Assembly (NCBI GenBank): GCA_964615305.1
Contig: CAZTNA010000008.1
Span: 78,393-142,392 of the forward strand
Length of the DNA: 64,000 bases
From: Bog-950 sp964615305
Lineage (GTDB): Bacteria > Bacteroidota > Bacteroidia > Chitinophagales > LD1
Direction of reading: 5' to 3'
Positions 25,355-35,700 of the stretch are shown piece by piece (the stretch's first letter is position 1; every line of letters starts with the position of its first letter). Made by a program: the position numbers and the translations under genes. Below the pieces are notes generated by a model that was given only the letters and a program-made list of their open reading frames with translations, had not been told where the DNA came from and ran no database searches.

Positions 25355-26611
25355 ATGCGAAAATCAGTTTTATTTCTGGCGCTATTAGCAGCGCTTACAT
25401 CTTTTGCGCAAGAGAACATTTACCTCCGTGGTTTTGTGTACGACAAAGACGCTAACAATGCACCTCTGCCAATGGCAGCCGTACAAATTAAAAACACACA
25501 ACTGGGTGGGCTGGCTGACGACAACGGCTATTTCGAAATTCCTATCCCGAAACTGAACCTGAAAGATTCGCTCAAAGTTTCATTTGTAGGGTACGCTCCG
25601 CAATCGCTTTCTATAGTTAACTATAAAGAGGGCGACACCCTGCGCATTTCCATTTCTTCTTCGGCTGAAACCAAGCAGGAAGTAGAGATAGTTGCCATGA
25701 ATGCAAAAGGCGTTTTGCTGAAAGCTATTCAAAACATGAAACAGAATCTGCTGTATGATTCGCTGTTAGCAACTGGGTTTTACCGCCAGTATCACAAAGA
25801 AAACGGTAAATACGTACGCCTAATAGAGGCCGATGTAAGCGTGGCTTTCAATTGCAAAAGCCCCTACAAATATTCGTTTCACGAACTGGTAAAAACCAAT
25901 AAAGTGCGCAGAAGCCTAAACTACGAAACCAATGGCGATGTGCATGGCGACCACCTGGTTGACCTGCTGAAAGAAAATCCCTACAGCTACAACCGAAACA
26001 ATTTTCTGGATGCTAAAAAGCTGGACTTGTATGCCCCAAAATTTGCCGGTGAAGACTCTGTAGAATACATCATAAGCATGCAATACAAAGAAACCAGCAG
26101 CGCCAAATTAGTGCAGGCCAAAGTTTGGGTGCAAAAAGAAACCTTTGCCATGACCCGCATGGAAATTGAAAAATTTCCGAACCCGTACTACGTAAAAAGC
26201 CGCTATGCTAACGACAGCCGCTGGCAGTTAGTGAATGAAAAAGACGTGGCTGAAACAGAAAAAGTAAACGGCAAGTATGTGGTTAGCTCACTTACACGCA
26301 GCTACAATCACCATGTGCTGAACCGATCTACGGGCAATGTTGATTTTATTGTAGAAGAAAGTTTCGAGTTGCACTTCGATGATTACAACATGGAATCTGT
26401 TTCTGAAAAATTAGTAAAACGCCAATTCAGCGATTTCAGCTACCTGTATTTTTCTGCTTACAAATACGATGAAAAGTTTTGGAGCGAATACGATTTTGCT
26501 GATAACTTTCCGTTGTCCGAACAGGTGCAAAAGGACTTAGAAGAACGCAAACCGCTAAAGACACAATTTGTAGAGGCGGGCAAGGTAGAAGAGAAGGAAA
26601 AAGAGAAGTAA
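25355..26611 (+). CDS. Exported carboxypeptidase-regulatory-like domain protein
   Basis: A 418-residue protein. The start chosen is the ATG at 25355 because it begins a standard signal peptide (MRKSVLFLALLAALTSFAQ); the frame is open from 25277. After the signal comes a CarboxypepD_reg-like beta fold (about 22-105, with LRGFVYDKDANNAPLPMAAV and FEIPIPKL). The remaining 310 residues form a domain common in Bacteroidota envelope proteins of this type, without assigned function. There is no T9SS sorting domain and no TonB plug, so it is probably periplasmic or attached to the outer membrane. It ends with a strong terminator. Confidence 0.78.
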   Translation: MRKSVLFLALLAALTSFAQENIYLRGFVYDKDANNAPLPMAAVQIKNTQLGGLADDNGYFEIPIPKLNLKDSLKVSFVGYAPQSLSIVNYKEGDTLRISISSSAETKQEVEIVAMNAKGVLLKAIQNMKQNLLYDSLLATGFYRQYHKENGKYVRLIEADVSVAFNCKSPYKYSFHELVKTNKVRRSLNYETNGDVHGDHLVDLLKENPYSYNRNNFLDAKKLDLYAPKFAGEDSVEYIISMQYKETSSAKLVQAKVWVQKETFAMTRMEIEKFPNPYYVKSRYANDSRWQLVNEKDVAETEKVNGKYVVSSLTRSYNHHVLNRSTGNVDFIVEESFELHFDDYNMESVSEKLVKRQFSDFSYLYFSAYKYDEKFWSEYDFADNFPLSEQVQKDLEERKPLKTQFVEAGKVEEKEKEK

Positions 26612-26631
26612 ACCGCAAAGAATTTTTGCGG

Positions 26632-26673
26632 GAAGAACCGTCTATAATCGTTATAGACGGTTCTTCTTTTTTT
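26632..26673 (+). terminator. Rho-independent terminator
   Basis: A perfect hairpin with 16-base arms (26632-26647 and 26651-26666), a three-base loop and then TTTTTTT. It lies 20 bases after the stop at 26611. Confidence 0.92.
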
Positions 26674-26688
26674 ATAACATTCTCTTCA

Positions 26689-26717
26689 TTGGGCTATGGT
26701 CTTTTAAACTACTTTCG
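26689..26717 (+). promoter_or_regulatory. Candidate promoter of the first S74 giant
   Basis: TTG at 26689-26691 and TACTTTCG at 26710-26717, 18 bases apart, directly after the upstream terminator. The -7 element differs from TAnnTTTG in one base. The ATG is at 26742. Confidence 0.45.
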
Positions 26718-26741
26718 CGCCACACACAAAAATCTGAATTT

Positions 26742-29700
26742 ATGGGTGCATGTTTTACGCTTAAACGGCTATTGCCGTTATTGTTGCTTTTGTTTTTAGC
26801 TGTCGATGCTTTTTCGCAGGCAGAAGTGATAAATGCCGCAGGCACCTACTGGCGTCTGCGAGGTAACAGCAGCACAGATACATCAACACATTTTATGGGT
26901 ACTCTCGATGCCGCATATATGACTATACGCACCAACAACGTGCGCAGAATGACCTTTGATATTTCGGGCAGAGTGGGCATAGGCACCACCACCCCCCAGG
27001 GAACTCTCGAAACAGTAGGTAAGGCAGACGGCAATCTGGTTATGGCCATTACCAATTATGGCAACCCCACCGAACTTTGGTTCAAGCGTGCACAAGGCAA
27101 CATTGGCGCGCCAACCATCATAGGCAGCAGTGGATCTATAGGCAGAATAGATGCCCGCGGTTATGACGGCAGTGCGTTTCAAAATGCTGCACGCATAGAA
27201 TTTGTAGTGGACTCCAATTCAGGCAGCGGCAACATGCCCGGCCGAATTGTTTTTTCAACCAACCCCCCGTTTGTTACCGGAACACCCACCGAACGGATGC
27301 GCATAAACCGAAACGGATTAGTGGGCGTTAATACCACTGCCCCCGCTACACGTTTAGATATTAATGGCGATTTAGCACTTCGTCAAACAACTCTAACTCT
27401 TGTAAATGGCTCCAACGACAACGTAAATATTTCTCCATTCCCGGCCGGCAATTCGTATTACCGTATTACAGGACCCACCGCTGCTTTTAGCTTAACAGGC
27501 TTAACTGCCGGTGCCGATGGCAGAATTGTAATTCTTCAAAATGCCACCACACAAACACTAACGGTAAAAGACCAAACTACATCATCAGTTTCAAACAGAA
27601 TAATGACCGGTGGTGGTGATTTAGTAGTAGGCGACAGCGGCACCGTTACACTTATTTACAGCACAACCGATAACCGCTGGCAGGTGCAGGCATTTACCAA
27701 CGCAGCCTTAACCAATACTACCGTTAGCAACAGTTGGCTCATAAACGGCAACAGTGGCACAACAGCCGGAACCAATTTTGTAGGAACCACCGATGCACAG
27801 GATTTGGTTTTGAAAAGATTTAATGTAGAAGGAATTCGTTTAACAACCGGTGGAGCGCTTTGGGCTACAGGCAACACCGGTACGGGTGTTACACCCACTG
27901 CCGGTGCAGGAACGCGCATGATGTGGATACCGGCCAAAGGAGCTTTTCGCGCAGGCGATGTTACAGGTACGCAGTGGGATGACGCCAACATAGGAAGCTA
28001 TTCTGCTGTGTTTGGAAGAAACAATCAGGCAACAGGTACGCATACTCTGGTAAGTGGAAACGGAAATAATGCAGCGGGAAATTTCTCTGTTGTGTTTAAC
28101 AATACAGCAAGTTCTACAGCTGCAGCTACCACTTCAATAGCCGGAGGTTTTCAATCTCAAACACAAGCTAACTTGAGTGTGGCTATTGGTTGGGCAGATA
28201 CTGCAAAAGGAGTGGCATCTGTGGCTTTAGGTGGATTCAGTAACGAGGCGCAAGCAGATAACTCATTCAGTACAGGTAATAATAATTTATCATCAGGTAC
28301 TCAAGCCGCAACGTTTGGCAGTGGCAACACGGCCAGCGGATCAAACTCCTTTGCTACTGGCAACAATAACAACGTAAGTGGACAGAATTCGTTTGTAACA
28401 GGCAACGGAAACACTGTAACTGCTACGCATGCACTTGTAAGTGGAAACGGAAACAACGCAGCAGGAAATTTTTCTGTTGTGCTGAATAATACAGCTAGCA
28501 CTACTGCAGTAGCTACTACTTCAATAGCAGGGGGCTTTCAAAGTCAGGTTCAAAGTAATTTGGGTTTAGCTATAGGTTGGGGTGATACCACTTCGGGAGT
28601 AACTGCCGAAGCTTTCGGTCGTGGCAACTATGCCCGCTCTTTTGCCGAGTTTTCAGTCGGCATTTTCGGAACTGATTATGTAGCTGCTAATGCAAGCGGA
28701 CACAACACCGCTGACCGTGCATTTAACGTAGGTATAGGCACAGCCGCCAACGCACGTGCCGATGCCTTCACCGTTTTAAAAGGTGGCAATGTGCGCGTTA
28801 GTGGAATCGCCACAGGCGGTACATTTATTACAACGCCTTCTGCAGTTACAGATAAAATAATGTTTGCCGATGCACTTGGCGATTTACGCGCTATGACAGC
28901 GGGCACAACAGGACAAGTGCTTACTTATACTGCGAGCGGACCGGCTTGGGCGGCTGCTTCTACAGGAAACGATTGGGCATTACTCGGTAACTCGGGCACA
29001 ACAGCCGGAACCAATTTTGTAGGAACCACCGATGCGCAGGATTTGGTTTTTAAAAGATCTTCTGTAGAAGGAATTCGTTTGACAACCGGAGGAGCATTGT
29101 GGGGAAGCGGCAATACAGGCACTGGTGTTACACCTACCAGCGGTGCCGGCACTCGTATGATGTGGATTCCTGCCAAGGCCGCATTCCGAGCTGGAATTGT
29201 AAGTGGCACACAATGGGATGATGCCAACGTAGGCGTTAATTCAGCAGTGTTCGGTCAAAACAACACTGCCAGCGGCACTAACACATTTGTAGCTGGTAAT
29301 GGTAACACAGCAGCTGGTAATTATTCTACAGTTCTCAACCAGTTTAACCGCACTACCTCAGCAGGTTCTTATGCAATAGCAGGTGGCTATGAATCGAGTG
29401 TGGAAGCCATGTTGGCTTATGCTATCGGTTGGGCAGATACAGCTAAAGGAGTTTCTGCAGTAGCTATTGGCGGATGGAACAATAGTGCTGATGCTGAAAA
29501 CTCATTTGCTACGGGATATAGCAATACAGCTACCGGAAATCAGTCAGCTATTTTTGGAGATAACGGACGAGTGAGTGGAGGTAGCGCCTTGGTTACCGGT
29601 TCTGCAAACAACGTAAGTGCTAACTACTCTATAGCGGGTGGTTCGGGAAACATTGTAAGTGGTTCGAGAACTCTTACAATGGGAGAAAACAATACCGTAA

Positions 29701-32567
29701 GTTCTACACGCAGCATGGTGAGTGGAATAAACAACAACATAGCGGGTGAAAACAATATTGTAAGTGGAGTGCAAAACTACATTGCTCCCGGGTATGGTCA
29801 CGCTATAGTTGTGGGTTATCAGGACTCTTTGAGTGGATCGGCATCAGCTGTGTTTGGCTTTCTGAATAAAACAACTGCATTTACCAATTTTGCAGCCGGT
29901 GACAGAAATTTAGTTACAGGGCAAACCGCCTCTGCTTTTGGGTATCAAAACGTGGCATCGGGTACTAATTCGTTTGTCACAGGCCAGCAGGATACCACAG
30001 CGGGAGACCTGTCATCTGTGTTTGGAACCGGTAACCGCGCTTCCTCTTTCAATGAAATGGTAGTAGGTATGTATGCCACCCGTTATACAGCGGCTTCAAC
30101 TTCTGCACACAACACAACAGACAGGGTATTTAATGTAGGTATTGGTACTGCAGCCAATGCACGTGCCGATGCGTTTACGATTATTAAAGGCGGAAATGTT
30201 CGTGTAGCTGGTTTAGCTACAGGCGGTGCCTTCATTACAATACCATCAGCTGTTACAGATAAAATAATGTTTGCTGATGCTCTTGGTGATTTACGCGCAA
30301 TGACGGGAGGGTCAACAGGTAATGTGCTTACTTATACTGCGAGCGGACCTGCTTGGAACACATTAACCGACAACACTGACTGGAACCTTACCGGCAACAG
30401 CGGCACAGTAGATGGCACCAATTTTATAGGCACTACCGATAATGTTCCTTTTACCATCCGCACCAATAACCAGCAGAGCGGACGGGTTGACCCACTGCTC
30501 AGTAATACGTTTTTGGGCTATTGGGCGGGCAGAGATTTTAGCACAGGCACGCAAAACGTGGCGGTTGGAACCAATGCTTTGTTGAAAAATATAACCGGAA
30601 GGAACAACACCGCACTAGGCAACTCGGCATTAGAAAATAATATGGGTGGATTAGAGAATACTGCTGTGGGATCAAACGCTATGCAAAACAATGAGAGTTC
30701 AAAAAACGTAGCGGTTGGTGTGTCGGCATTAGCCGGCAACAACACAGGTGATGAAAATGTGGCTGTTGGACATTCAGCACTCTTCACCAATACTACCGGT
30801 TATACCAATGTAGCGATTGGTTCTAGAGCGCTATACAATAACACAACCGGATTGGCCAACTTAGCAGCGGGGCATTTCTCTTTGTCAGCTAATACCACAG
30901 GGGCTTTTAATGTGGCCTTAGGATTGGCAAGCATGCTAAAAAATACAACAGGTGGAGTAAATGTTGCTATTGGTGAGCAGTCTTTATTCGAAAACACAAT
31001 CGGAAATCAGAATGTTGCTGTTGGTGACCAAGCATTGCAAAACAATGTGGCTGGCAGCGGTAGCGTTGCGATCGGTTATTTTGCAATGAAAAATACAAAC
31101 AACACTACTTCAGCATTTATTACTAACAATGTGGCCGTTGGAGCTAACGCATTATGTGGAAACCTTCCTCCAGCTACAAATACCGGAGTAAAAAATGTAG
31201 CAATCGGAAGTTCAGTTCTGCGTAATAATAGCTCAGGAAACGATAACACAGCCTTAGGCAACGAATCACTTTTTAGCAACAGCACAGGTAATGCTAATAC
31301 AGCTATTGGTTCTTCGGCTTTGTATTCAAATGTTTCCGGGAGCGATTTGGTGGCTATAGGCGATTCTGCACTTGTAAGCCAAAACGGAGGTGCGGGAAGA
31401 AACACTGCTGTAGGCAGCAGTTCCCTTTGGCAAAATACTACCGGGCAGCAAAACACAGCAGTAGGCCGTGCAGCCATAGCAGGAAATACCACCGGCTGGA
31501 ACAATGCTGCAGTTGGCTATTTGTCATTGCACAGATATGTAGGTGATAATAACGCTGCCTTCGGTTCGCAATCGCTGCGCGAAAATCTGTCGGGCAATTT
31601 CAATACTGCGGTTGGTACATTCGGATTAGTGAACACTACCGGTGGAAGCAATACAGCAGTAGGATACACAGCGGGGAGCACTAATGTAACAGGAACTAAA
31701 AATTCTTTTTTCGGTGAAAGTGCTAACCCCACCACTAATGCGCTTACCAACGCAACAGCTATTGGCGCAAATGCATTGGTGGGTCAAAGCAACACAGTGG
31801 TATTGGGAAGTATTAACGGAATAAACTCAGCTACTTCATCAGTACGTGTAGGTATAGGCACCACTACCCCCGCCACTAAACTTACCATATATGACCCTGA
31901 CAATGTTAACGTAACCCTGCGTATAGCCAGCGTAAGCACCGCTTATGAACCTGCTGTTGAACTCATGCGCACAGGCGCAGGAGGAGAATGGAAAATAAGA
32001 ACTAACACCACCGGTCAATTAGCTTTCTCCCGCAGCCCTGATGATTTTGCTACTAACGTTGACTACTACGAAATGACAGCCGCATCATATCGCCCTGTTA
32101 TCGATGGTAACAACTCATTGGGTGAAGCAGGCGCACGCTGGAGCACCGTTTATGCTACAGTTGGCGCTATCAACACATCCGACATACGCGATAAAGAAAA
32201 CATTGCTCCACTCAATTACGGTGTTAATGAAATCATGAAACTCAATCCGGTAACATTTAGCTGGAAAGACAATCCGCAATGGGGAAGAAAAATTGGTTTC
32301 ATAGCGCAGGAAGTACAACCGGTATTGAGGGAAGTGGTGCAAGTGGGCAATCTGAAAACAAAAGCCGCCACTACAAGTAATATGGAAGACGTTGAACAAA
32401 AAGAAACCAATAAACTTGGCATCTACTATTCAGATATTATTCCTGTAACGGTGAAAGCTATACAGGAGCAACAACAAATGCTTGATGCAGTAAAAAAGGA
32501 GAATGCTGACTTGAAAATTCAATTGCAATTGCTCAAGGAGCAATTCGATGCTTTTCAGAAAAAGTAG
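26742..32567 (+). CDS. Giant secreted repeat protein with S74 chaperone, copy 1
   Basis: A 1941-residue exported protein. The signal peptide is 1-25. The N-terminal module (27-88: TYWRLRGNSSTDTSTHF, RRMTFDISGRVGIGT) is shared with the next gene. Residues about 330-1130 are two copies of a section in which YadA-like head repeats (SVALGG, SFATGNNNNVSG and similar) alternate with linkers. About 1250-1690 is a tandem array of 20-24-residue units such as NTAVGSNAMQNN. The C-terminus (about 1807-1941) is an S74 endosialidase-type intramolecular chaperone with S-D-I-R-D-K-E-N (predicted self-cleavage before that Ser) and a coiled coil. It probably forms a trimeric fibre. No T9SS domain or barrel is present, so the secretion route is unclear. 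Confidence 0.85.
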   Translation: MGACFTLKRLLPLLLLLFLAVDAFSQAEVINAAGTYWRLRGNSSTDTSTHFMGTLDAAYMTIRTNNVRRMTFDISGRVGIGTTTPQGTLETVGKADGNLVMAITNYGNPTELWFKRAQGNIGAPTIIGSSGSIGRIDARGYDGSAFQNAARIEFVVDSNSGSGNMPGRIVFSTNPPFVTGTPTERMRINRNGLVGVNTTAPATRLDINGDLALRQTTLTLVNGSNDNVNISPFPAGNSYYRITGPTAAFSLTGLTAGADGRIVILQNATTQTLTVKDQTTSSVSNRIMTGGGDLVVGDSGTVTLIYSTTDNRWQVQAFTNAALTNTTVSNSWLINGNSGTTAGTNFVGTTDAQDLVLKRFNVEGIRLTTGGALWATGNTGTGVTPTAGAGTRMMWIPAKGAFRAGDVTGTQWDDANIGSYSAVFGRNNQATGTHTLVSGNGNNAAGNFSVVFNNTASSTAAATTSIAGGFQSQTQANLSVAIGWADTAKGVASVALGGFSNEAQADNSFSTGNNNLSSGTQAATFGSGNTASGSNSFATGNNNNVSGQNSFVTGNGNTVTATHALVSGNGNNAAGNFSVVLNNTASTTAVATTSIAGGFQSQVQSNLGLAIGWGDTTSGVTAEAFGRGNYARSFAEFSVGIFGTDYVAANASGHNTADRAFNVGIGTAANARADAFTVLKGGNVRVSGIATGGTFITTPSAVTDKIMFADALGDLRAMTAGTTGQVLTYTASGPAWAAASTGNDWALLGNSGTTAGTNFVGTTDAQDLVFKRSSVEGIRLTTGGALWGSGNTGTGVTPTSGAGTRMMWIPAKAAFRAGIVSGTQWDDANVGVNSAVFGQNNTASGTNTFVAGNGNTAAGNYSTVLNQFNRTTSAGSYAIAGGYESSVEAMLAYAIGWADTAKGVSAVAIGGWNNSADAENSFATGYSNTATGNQSAIFGDNGRVSGGSALVTGSANNVSANYSIAGGSGNIVSGSRTLTMGENNTVSSTRSMVSGINNNIAGENNIVSGVQNYIAPGYGHAIVVGYQDSLSGSASAVFGFLNKTTAFTNFAAGDRNLVTGQTASAFGYQNVASGTNSFVTGQQDTTAGDLSSVFGTGNRASSFNEMVVGMYATRYTAASTSAHNTTDRVFNVGIGTAANARADAFTIIKGGNVRVAGLATGGAFITIPSAVTDKIMFADALGDLRAMTGGSTGNVLTYTASGPAWNTLTDNTDWNLTGNSGTVDGTNFIGTTDNVPFTIRTNNQQSGRVDPLLSNTFLGYWAGRDFSTGTQNVAVGTNALLKNITGRNNTALGNSALENNMGGLENTAVGSNAMQNNESSKNVAVGVSALAGNNTGDENVAVGHSALFTNTTGYTNVAIGSRALYNNTTGLANLAAGHFSLSANTTGAFNVALGLASMLKNTTGGVNVAIGEQSLFENTIGNQNVAVGDQALQNNVAGSGSVAIGYFAMKNTNNTTSAFITNNVAVGANALCGNLPPATNTGVKNVAIGSSVLRNNSSGNDNTALGNESLFSNSTGNANTAIGSSALYSNVSGSDLVAIGDSALVSQNGGAGRNTAVGSSSLWQNTTGQQNTAVGRAAIAGNTTGWNNAAVGYLSLHRYVGDNNAAFGSQSLRENLSGNFNTAVGTFGLVNTTGGSNTAVGYTAGSTNVTGTKNSFFGESANPTTNALTNATAIGANALVGQSNTVVLGSINGINSATSSVRVGIGTTTPATKLTIYDPDNVNVTLRIASVSTAYEPAVELMRTGAGGEWKIRTNTTGQLAFSRSPDDFATNVDYYEMTAASYRPVIDGNNSLGEAGARWSTVYATVGAINTSDIRDKENIAPLNYGVNEIMKLNPVTFSWKDNPQWGRKIGFIAQEVQPVLREVVQVGNLKTKAATTSNMEDVEQKETNKLGIYYSDIIPVTVKAIQEQQQMLDAVKKENADLKIQLQLLKEQFDAFQKK
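27756..30401 (+). repeat. Large internal duplication in the first S74 giant
   Basis: The section from 27756 to 28994 is repeated from 28995 to 30401. The first 60 or so bases of the copies are nearly identical (GGCACAACAGCCGGAACC at both starts); the rest is diverged mostly at third positions. Offsets are 1239 and 1407 bases (413 and 469 codons). A third start of the same kind is at 30402. Each copy ends with the same segment, VTDKIMFADALGDLRAMT. Confidence 0.8.
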
Positions 32568-32707
32568 ATTCAGGTAACTATATCTTCTTGCGTAGTGTTT
32601 TTCCTGCAAACAACCGGGCTCATTACGTTTCGTTCTCTTGTTTATTCCGGTAAAACCGCATACCTCTTATTATTCTATATTAGCAGAGCACACTAAATTA
32701 TTGTTGT

Positions 32708-35700
32708 ATGAGATACGCATTGTCCATCAGGCAACTGCTGTTGCTTTTGCTTGTTTTGTTATCTGCTCAGTTGGTTTACTCACAGGCAGAAGTAATAAAC
32801 GCTGTCGGCACCTACTGGCGTCTTCGCGGCAACAGCAATACCGATACAGCTACACATTTTTTGGGCACGCTCGATGCCGCGTATATGACCATACGCACCA
32901 ACAATGTGCGCAGAATGACCTTCGACACATCCGGTCGTGTGGGTATAGGAACTATTACGCCTACTCAGCGTTTACACATTGCCGGACTTACTTCAGGCTT
33001 CCGTTATGAAGGCGTTTCCACGGGCGGAGCATTTATCACAGCGCCAACAGCCACTACCGATAAGCTATTGTTTGCCGATGCTGGTGGCAATGTAAGAGCT
33101 ATTGTCAATGGTACAGCAGGGCAAGTGCTCACTGCTACAGCAGCAGGCCCTGCATGGAGTAGTTCAACTTCCAACGATTGGGCATTGCTTGGTAATAGCG
33201 GCACCAACCCTTCAACAAATTTTGTAGGCACTACCGATGCCAGCGATTTAGCATTCAGAGTTGACAACGAACAAGCGGGCTACCTTGAAATAGGAACTGC
33301 CGGTAATACATTACTAGGTCATCGTGCGGGATTCAACTTAGGCGGCAATACTGAAAACACCATGATAGGAAACTATGCCGGTGAACTAACCACTTCGTTT
33401 TACAATGTGTTGGTAGGTAACCGCGCAGGACAATTGCTTACTAGTGGACAAGGAAACACAAACATTGGATACCGAAGCAACAGCAACTCGAACAATCCTG
33501 AATTTACCACAACTCTTGGTTACGAAGCAGGAAGAAACAATGCTGCCGACAATGTAACTTTTGTTGGCACAGAGGCAGGAAGAGAAAACAGTACATTTAT
33601 CAATAACACTTACTTCGGTTATCGTGCAGGCCGTAATGTAGATGGCAATGGCAACGCTGCATTTGGCGATTCGGTTTTGGTAAACACTAATTCTCCTTCG
33701 CATAACAATTCAGCATTTGGCAGTAAAGCGTTATCACAACACACCTCCGGCAACGATAATGCTGTGTTTGGCGGGCACGCAGGCGAATACTTAGATGGCT
33801 CCGGCAATGCTCTGTTTGGCGCTAAAGCGGCTCAGGGCTGGGGTAACAGTACCAACAACTCAGTTTATGGTTTCGAGGCGGGTGGATTTTATTATGGCAA
33901 TACTGTTACTGCTACGTCATTATTCGGTTATCGCGCGGGCTATTCCAACAACCAGGTAAATGGCATGTCGGCATTTGGTGCACAAGCTGGTGAAAACAAC
34001 GATGTAGGAAAATTCAATTCATACTTTGGGTTCCGTTCAGGCAGCAAAAATCAATCAGGTGAAGACAATGCTTTCTTTGGTGATTCTGCTGGTGTTGAAA
34101 TGGGTCGTAACGACCAGTTTTCAGAAAGCCGCAATTCATTTTTTGGTGCAAAAGCCGGTAGAGATATTTATCTGGGTGCCGACAATACCATGTTGGGTTA
34201 CAACCTTGGCAGAATTTATGAAGGAAGCAGAAACACTTACACAGGTTCCGAAGCCGCCAGCAATATGACCGGTCCCCTAATTGTAAACGATGTAACAGCT
34301 ATTGGTTACCGTGCCGGTTATGACAATATAGCCAACGAAAACGTGTATGTGGGTTCTAAAGCAGGTTTGGCTAACAATGCAGCCGTAAACAACGTGATGG
34401 TAGGTTTTGAAGCCGGTGAAAACAGCAAAGGCAGAGATAATGCTTTCATTGGTTACCATGCCGGAAATGCATACAACGGCAACATGAATGACGGCCAAAA
34501 TGTTTTTGTAGGTAGCGAAGCAGGAGCAGAGGTAATGTCCGGCACCGACAATACTGCAGTGGGCTACCGCGCGCTTTCAAGTAGTATTAATTACGGTTCA
34601 CAATCATCGCGCATTACAGCCGTTGGTTCGCAGGCAGGGCAAGAGTCAGACAATTCATCGAACTCGGTTTTTGTTGGTTACCAAAGTGGTTTCAGCAACC
34701 TTGGAGGAGATAACAACACAGCAGTAGGCTACCAAAGCGGAAACAACACAACCGCCAGCAGCAATAACACACTTGTTGGCTATCTGGCCGGATTAGATGC
34801 CGGTTCCAGCACCGATAACGTGGTAATAGGTGCAAACGCAATACTTGATTTATCTGGTTCAAGTGAGAACGTGTTTATTGGTGCCAACCTACCTTCAGCC
34901 TTTAGCCTTGCCAGCAAAAATGTGATGATTGGTGAAGGAATCGGCAATGCCGAAGGTGTAGGCGTAACACTGGTAGGCAACGCTGCTAATGCTCCAACTT
35001 TGGTCAATGCCACAGCCATCGGTTACCAAAGTATAGTAGGGCAAGATAACAGTTTAGTGTTGGGTTCTATTGCGGGCAATAATGGTGCTTTGAACTATAC
35101 CGATGTTGGCATAGGCACACCTGCACCGGCACAAGCCCTGCACATAGCCGACATGAACCGAACTATACGTATAGAAGGCGTTTCGCTAGGTGGCGGTTTT
35201 GAGCTCGCCCCCTCGTTTGGTGGACACAGACTATTATATGCCGATGTAGACGGAGATGTGCATGCTATGCCAATAGGAAATGATGGTGATGTGCTTACCT
35301 TTACGATGGCCAGCGGGCCGGTATGGAATGCACTAAACAACAGTGCCGACTGGGCACTTACCGGAAACAGCGGCACCGTTGATGGAACAAATTTTATAGG
35401 CACTACTGATGCTGCTCCACTTAATTTCAGAATAAGAAATGTAGCATCAGGCAGAGTTGACTCTACGCTTAGTTCAACATTTTTAGGATTCAGAACAGGA
35501 GTAGTAAACACAGGGCCAAACAATACGTTAATTGGACGTGAGGCAGGCTTGGTGAACACCAGCGGGCAGTTAAATACTTTTATCGGGGCTGCTGCGGGCG
35601 CTGCTAACATTACAGGAAGCCAGAACACTTTTGTAGGAGCCGCAGCAGGTATTACGAACACAGGTAGCCTGAATACTTTTATAGGGCGAAGTGCAGGCCG

